Source: Opitutus sp. (lineage in GTDB: Bacteria > Verrucomicrobiota > Verrucomicrobiia > Opitutales > Opitutaceae). Taken from it: a stretch of DNA of 61,752 nucleotides. The notes beneath the pieces are model-generated. The model saw nothing but the letters and a program-made list of their open reading frames with translations, was not told the origin of the DNA and did not search any database. Below are positions 58,536-61,752 of the stretch, piece after piece. The position numbers and the translations under genes are program-made. The number at the start of each line of letters is the position of its first letter. Position 1 is the first letter of the stretch. The stretch spans positions 1 through 61,752 of the forward strand of contig PNJQ01000012.1 in the NCBI GenBank assembly GCA_013821985.1, read 5' to 3'.

Positions 58536-61500
58536 ATGAGCCATCCCACACTCCTCCTCCGCCGAACTCTCGGTGCCGCCCTGCTGGCGGGCACCGCTTT
58601 CGCGCTGAACGTCCACGCCCAACAGGCCGCGCCCGCGCCGGCGCAGCCCGAGCCGGAAAACGTCGTGAAGCTCGAACAGTTCACCGTCACCGGCTCGAAC
58701 ATCAAACGCCTCGACCAGGAAAAAACCCTCCCGATCACGATCATCGATCGCGAAACGATGGAGCTGCGCGATGCGTCGCAACCCTCCGAGTTGCTCACCG
58801 CGATGTCGCAGGTCACCGGCCTGCCGGGCAACGAAACCGCCACGCTCGGCGCCACCGCGCGCGGCGACAACGCCTCCGTCTCGCTCCGCGGCATCCCGTC
58901 CAGCAACACGCTCATGCTGCTCAACGGCCGCCGCCTGCCGCCGCATCCGATCAGCCAGGCCGAAGCCGGCGTCCCCACGCTTTCCACCAACGTCAACCAG
59001 CTCCCGAATCGCGGCATCGAACGCATTGACGTCCTCCGCGACGGTGCCTCGTCCATCTACGGCACCGATGCGGTCGCCGGCGTCATCAACTACATCATGC
59101 GCGACAACTTTCGCGGCACCGAGCTGACGCTCCGCTTGGGCGAAACTAAATACGGCGACGGCCGCGAATACCGCGCCACTCTCACGCATGGTTTGGACTT
59201 CGCCGGCGGCAAGGGCCGCGCGATGCTCGTCGCGGATTTCTACGACCGCGCCGCCATGTATGCGCGCGACCGCAGCTTTTCCGCCGAAGCGGACAACAGC
59301 TACCGCGCGCCCGCGCCATGGAATGTCTCCACCGACACGACGTTCAATCTCCGCTCGGCCACCACGCCGTTCGGTAACTTCTCCACCGGCACCGTGAACA
59401 ACAGCGGCGTCTTCACTGCTTCGCGCCCCGCCGGCGTCCCCGCCTCGCTCGTCGCGACCTCGGGCACGTTCTTCCTCGTGCCGACCGCTGCCGGCGGCGT
59501 GGGTTTTCAAACCACCACGCCGAGCCGCGCCGGCGTCACGCGCGAATATTATTGGAACAACAACGACTATCGCGTCATCCAGCCGGAGTCGAAGCGCGGC
59601 AACTTTTTCGCCAGCACCGAATACGACCTCCTGCCGAACCTCACCGCGTTCGCCGAGTTCAACGCCTACAAGGCCCGCTCGATCACCTATCGCGAGCCGG
59701 ACGGCATCACCGCCTCCACTGACGGCGACATCGTCGTGCCCGCCACGAATCCCTTCAACCCGTTCGGCACGCGCTTCTGGTCGCCGACCGGTGCGCCGAA
59801 CACTGACGGCACGGCTCGCCTCACCGGAACGCCCGCCGCCGTCCGCATCACCAACAAGCGCCTCACCGACCTCATGACGCGCACCTCCACGGTCACGACC
59901 GACACCTACCGCGGCGTTGCCGGCGTGCGCGGCAAGCTTTTCGATTCATGGAGCTGGGAAGCCGCGCTCCTCTGGGCCGAGTCCCGCGTCACCGACGACG
60001 AGGACGGCCCGAGCCGAAAGAGCCTGCTTCGCAACGCCATTAACCAGACCGACCCCGCGCTCGCGTTCAATCCCTTCACCCGCACTTTCGCGGTGCAAAA
60101 CGGCGCGCTCGTCGTCACCGGTCCTTACGTGAATCCCGAGAGCGTCCAGTCCACGTTCCGTTCCGAATTCATCCGCCAAGGCATCACGAAACTCGGCAGC
60201 GGCGACTTCCGTGCGAGCGGCGACGTGCTGCCGATCTGGGGCGGCAACACCATCGGAGCGGCCTTCGGCGGTGAATTTCGCTACGAAGTTTACGACGACT
60301 TTCGCCCGCCCTACGCCGGCCTGAATCCGGCCGACTCCGGCCTCGATCCGACATCGAACGACTTCCTCGGCTTTTCGCCGAATTCCGACACGCACGGCAA
60401 TCGCCACGTCGCCGCGCTCTACGCCGAGACCGTCGTGCCGCTCGTCGGCAACAAATTCCGCCTGCCGCTGATCGAGTCGCTCGAGTTGTCCGCCTCGGCG
60501 CGTTTCGAGAGCTACACCGATTTCGGCGACACCACGAAACCGAAAGTCGGCCTCAACTGGCGCCCGGTCTCCTGGATGATGGTGCGCTCGTCCTACAACG
60601 AAGGTTTCCACGCGCCGAATCTCGCGCAGCTCTTTACCGGCACGCTCATCCGCACGGTCACCGGCAGCACGGACTCGTATCGCAGCGCCGTGACCGGCCT
60701 GCCGACCGACGGCCCTTCGAACCGCCGCAGCATCGCCTCCGGCAATCCGAATCTGCAACCCGAGGAGTCCACCGGTAAGTCCGCCGGCGTCGTCTTCGAA
60801 GTGCCGCGCGTGAAGGGTCTTTCTGTCGGCGTCGACTACTGGGAAATTCGCCAGAAGAACGTCATCGCCTCCGCCGGCTCGATCGCCGACGACACCGCCG
60901 CGCTCAACGCCGCCACGCAAGCCGCCCTCGCGGCCGGCCAGGGCATTGCCAACATCGACCTCGGCTCCGGCACCGGAAATTACCAAGGCGACCCGGCCGT
61001 GGTGCGCCTGCCCGTCACGCAGGCCGATCGCGATTTCTTCGCCGCCTACAACGCCACGCGCACGCCGGGCAACCAGCGCGCCGTCGTCGGTGCGATCGAT
61101 TTTCTCCGCACCTCGTATTTCAATCGCTCGTCCGAATTCGTGAACGGCTTCGACTTCGACGTGACGTATCGCCTGCCGAAAAACGCGTTCGGCAACTTCA
61201 CGCTGAACACAAACTGGACCTACCTGAACAGCTTCTACACTTACGCCGCGCCCGGTTCGCCGCGCACGGAACTGCGCGACACCAACGCCGCCGCCGTCGG
61301 TGGCGCGTCGCCGAAGTGGCGCGGCAGCGCGTCGATCACCTGGCGCAAGGGCGCATGGGGCGCCGGCCTCGCTGGCTACTACATCGGCGACTACACCGAC
61401 AGCGGCGCGACCACCTCCGCGGCGACCTACGCCTCGCTCGGCGAACCCGGTTACATCCGCCCGTTCTTCACCAACGGCAACACGAGCTACCGCTACATCG

Positions 61501-61715
61501 TCCGCGATTCGATCAGCTACAACGGCTACGTTTCGTATCGCATCTCCGCGAAACAGAGCAAGTGGCTGCACGACACCTCGATTCGCCTCGGCGTCGTCAA
61601 CCTCCTCAATTCGAAGCCGCCGCTCTCGAGCGATTCGCGCGGCTACGACCCGTCGCTCTACAACACGATGGCGCGCGGCTTCGCCTGGTCCGTCCAGGTG
61701 ACGAAGCGGCTCTGA
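58536..61715 (+). CDS. TonB-dependent receptor (large, Opitutaceae type)
   Basis: A 1059-residue outer-membrane receptor. A signal peptide (about 1-29, ending VHAQQ) is followed by a TonB-box-like LEQFTVTGSNIKRL, a plug domain (about 60-180: LPITIIDRETMELR, SVSLRGIPSSNTLMLLNGRR, GIERIDVLRDGASSIYGTDA) and a long barrel with insertions (about 190-1059) ending GFAWSVQVTKRL. Length and the FTVTGSNIKR motif are typical of the many receptors in Opitutaceae that import oligosaccharides or other large substrates. The substrate is unknown; the upstream exported hydrolase is the only clue. It ends 37 bases before the window edge, with nothing recognisable beyond. Confidence 0.95.
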   Translation: MSHPTLLLRRTLGAALLAGTAFALNVHAQQAAPAPAQPEPENVVKLEQFTVTGSNIKRLDQEKTLPITIIDRETMELRDASQPSELLTAMSQVTGLPGNETATLGATARGDNASVSLRGIPSSNTLMLLNGRRLPPHPISQAEAGVPTLSTNVNQLPNRGIERIDVLRDGASSIYGTDAVAGVINYIMRDNFRGTELTLRLGETKYGDGREYRATLTHGLDFAGGKGRAMLVADFYDRAAMYARDRSFSAEADNSYRAPAPWNVSTDTTFNLRSATTPFGNFSTGTVNNSGVFTASRPAGVPASLVATSGTFFLVPTAAGGVGFQTTTPSRAGVTREYYWNNNDYRVIQPESKRGNFFASTEYDLLPNLTAFAEFNAYKARSITYREPDGITASTDGDIVVPATNPFNPFGTRFWSPTGAPNTDGTARLTGTPAAVRITNKRLTDLMTRTSTVTTDTYRGVAGVRGKLFDSWSWEAALLWAESRVTDDEDGPSRKSLLRNAINQTDPALAFNPFTRTFAVQNGALVVTGPYVNPESVQSTFRSEFIRQGITKLGSGDFRASGDVLPIWGGNTIGAAFGGEFRYEVYDDFRPPYAGLNPADSGLDPTSNDFLGFSPNSDTHGNRHVAALYAETVVPLVGNKFRLPLIESLELSASARFESYTDFGDTTKPKVGLNWRPVSWMMVRSSYNEGFHAPNLAQLFTGTLIRTVTGSTDSYRSAVTGLPTDGPSNRRSIASGNPNLQPEESTGKSAGVVFEVPRVKGLSVGVDYWEIRQKNVIASAGSIADDTAALNAATQAALAAGQGIANIDLGSGTGNYQGDPAVVRLPVTQADRDFFAAYNATRTPGNQRAVVGAIDFLRTSYFNRSSEFVNGFDFDVTYRLPKNAFGNFTLNTNWTYLNSFYTYAAPGSPRTELRDTNAAAVGGASPKWRGSASITWRKGAWGAGLAGYYIGDYTDSGATTSAATYASLGEPGYIRPFFTNGNTSYRYIVRDSISYNGYVSYRISAKQSKWLHDTSIRLGVVNLLNSKPPLSSDSRGYDPSLYNTMARGFAWSVQVTKRL

Positions 61716-61752
61716 GGACATGATTGCGGCGCGGCCCGTAGCGCCGGTCTCC

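Noticed and set aside
57549-61721. Long minus-strand frames of 653 and 591 residues opposite the TonB receptor and the hydrolase
   Set aside because: The plus-strand genes have clear motifs throughout. The minus frames have none and show the composition of antisense GC-rich frames.
1-61752. CRISPR arrays, prophage, restriction or toxin-antitoxin systems
   Set aside because: No regularly spaced repeats, phage structural genes, methylase motifs or small toxin-antitoxin pairs were found on either strand.

Overview
The window is high-GC bacterial chromosome with dense coding on both strands. Several genes point to Verrucomicrobiota, most likely the family Opitutaceae. The evidence is the TonB receptor whose plug starts LEQFTVTGSNIKR, a DUF3568 lipoprotein, a DUF6268 barrel, KdsB (a Gram-negative outer membrane), a stand-alone bS18 gene and many short interspersed palindromes. 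This placement is an inference from gene content; there is no rRNA in the window. I see no prophage, CRISPR array, integrase or complete insertion sequence, so this looks like core-type chromosome with small repeats scattered through it.

Layout. 1-9.4 kb: the 3' part of a CusA-type metal efflux pump, then leftward genes for a GNAT, a DMT exporter, a DJ-1/PfpI protein, a MocR-like regulator, a DUF6268 barrel, a PhzF-like enzyme and a second GNAT. 9.4-20.9 kb: a large hybrid kinase with a periplasmic NMT1/THI5-like domain, a DUF3568 lipoprotein, a DEAD-box helicase, an SDR, a HAD phosphatase, an alpha/beta hydrolase with an unusual C-terminal domain, HisC and a TPR membrane protein. 21-25 kb: a compact polysaccharide export cluster (barrel, Wza-like, Wzc-like) with an intrinsic terminator between the first two genes. 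25-33.6 kb: TsaC, bS18, tRNA-Arg, FMN reductase, AroC, a CobW-like protein, Cdd, Ada, tRNA-Leu, DeoA and a membrane protein. 33.7-45.6 kb: a long HrpA helicase, a CBS protein, a hybrid kinase, two envelope proteins, TatD, HPr, KdsB and CarA. 45.8-49.4 kb: a c-di-AMP (ydaO-type) riboswitch, a KimA-like potassium importer and lysine 2,3-aminomutase. 49.4-50.1 kb: a gene-free, AT-richer stretch with two related structured units. 50.1-57.3 kb: an RND/MFP efflux pair, a TPR histidine kinase and a convergent LuxR-type regulator. 57.6-61.7 kb: an esterase/depolymerase-like protein and a TonB-dependent receptor.

Main points of interest. (1) Three palindromic REP-like elements lie in frame inside hrpA, and two of them encode nearly the same peptide. 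(2) A tandem pair of structured units at about 49.77-50.09 kb may be an undescribed small RNA. (3) A c-di-AMP riboswitch precedes a KimA-like gene, with a second stem that could cover the start region. (4) A MITE-like element with terminal inverted repeats occurs three times. (5) One hydrolase carries a C-terminal domain resembling that of SAM hydroxide adenosyltransferases.

Limits: all assignments were made by reading motifs, without database searches. Start codons were chosen by homology and signal-peptide position, because clear Shine-Dalgarno sites are rare here.
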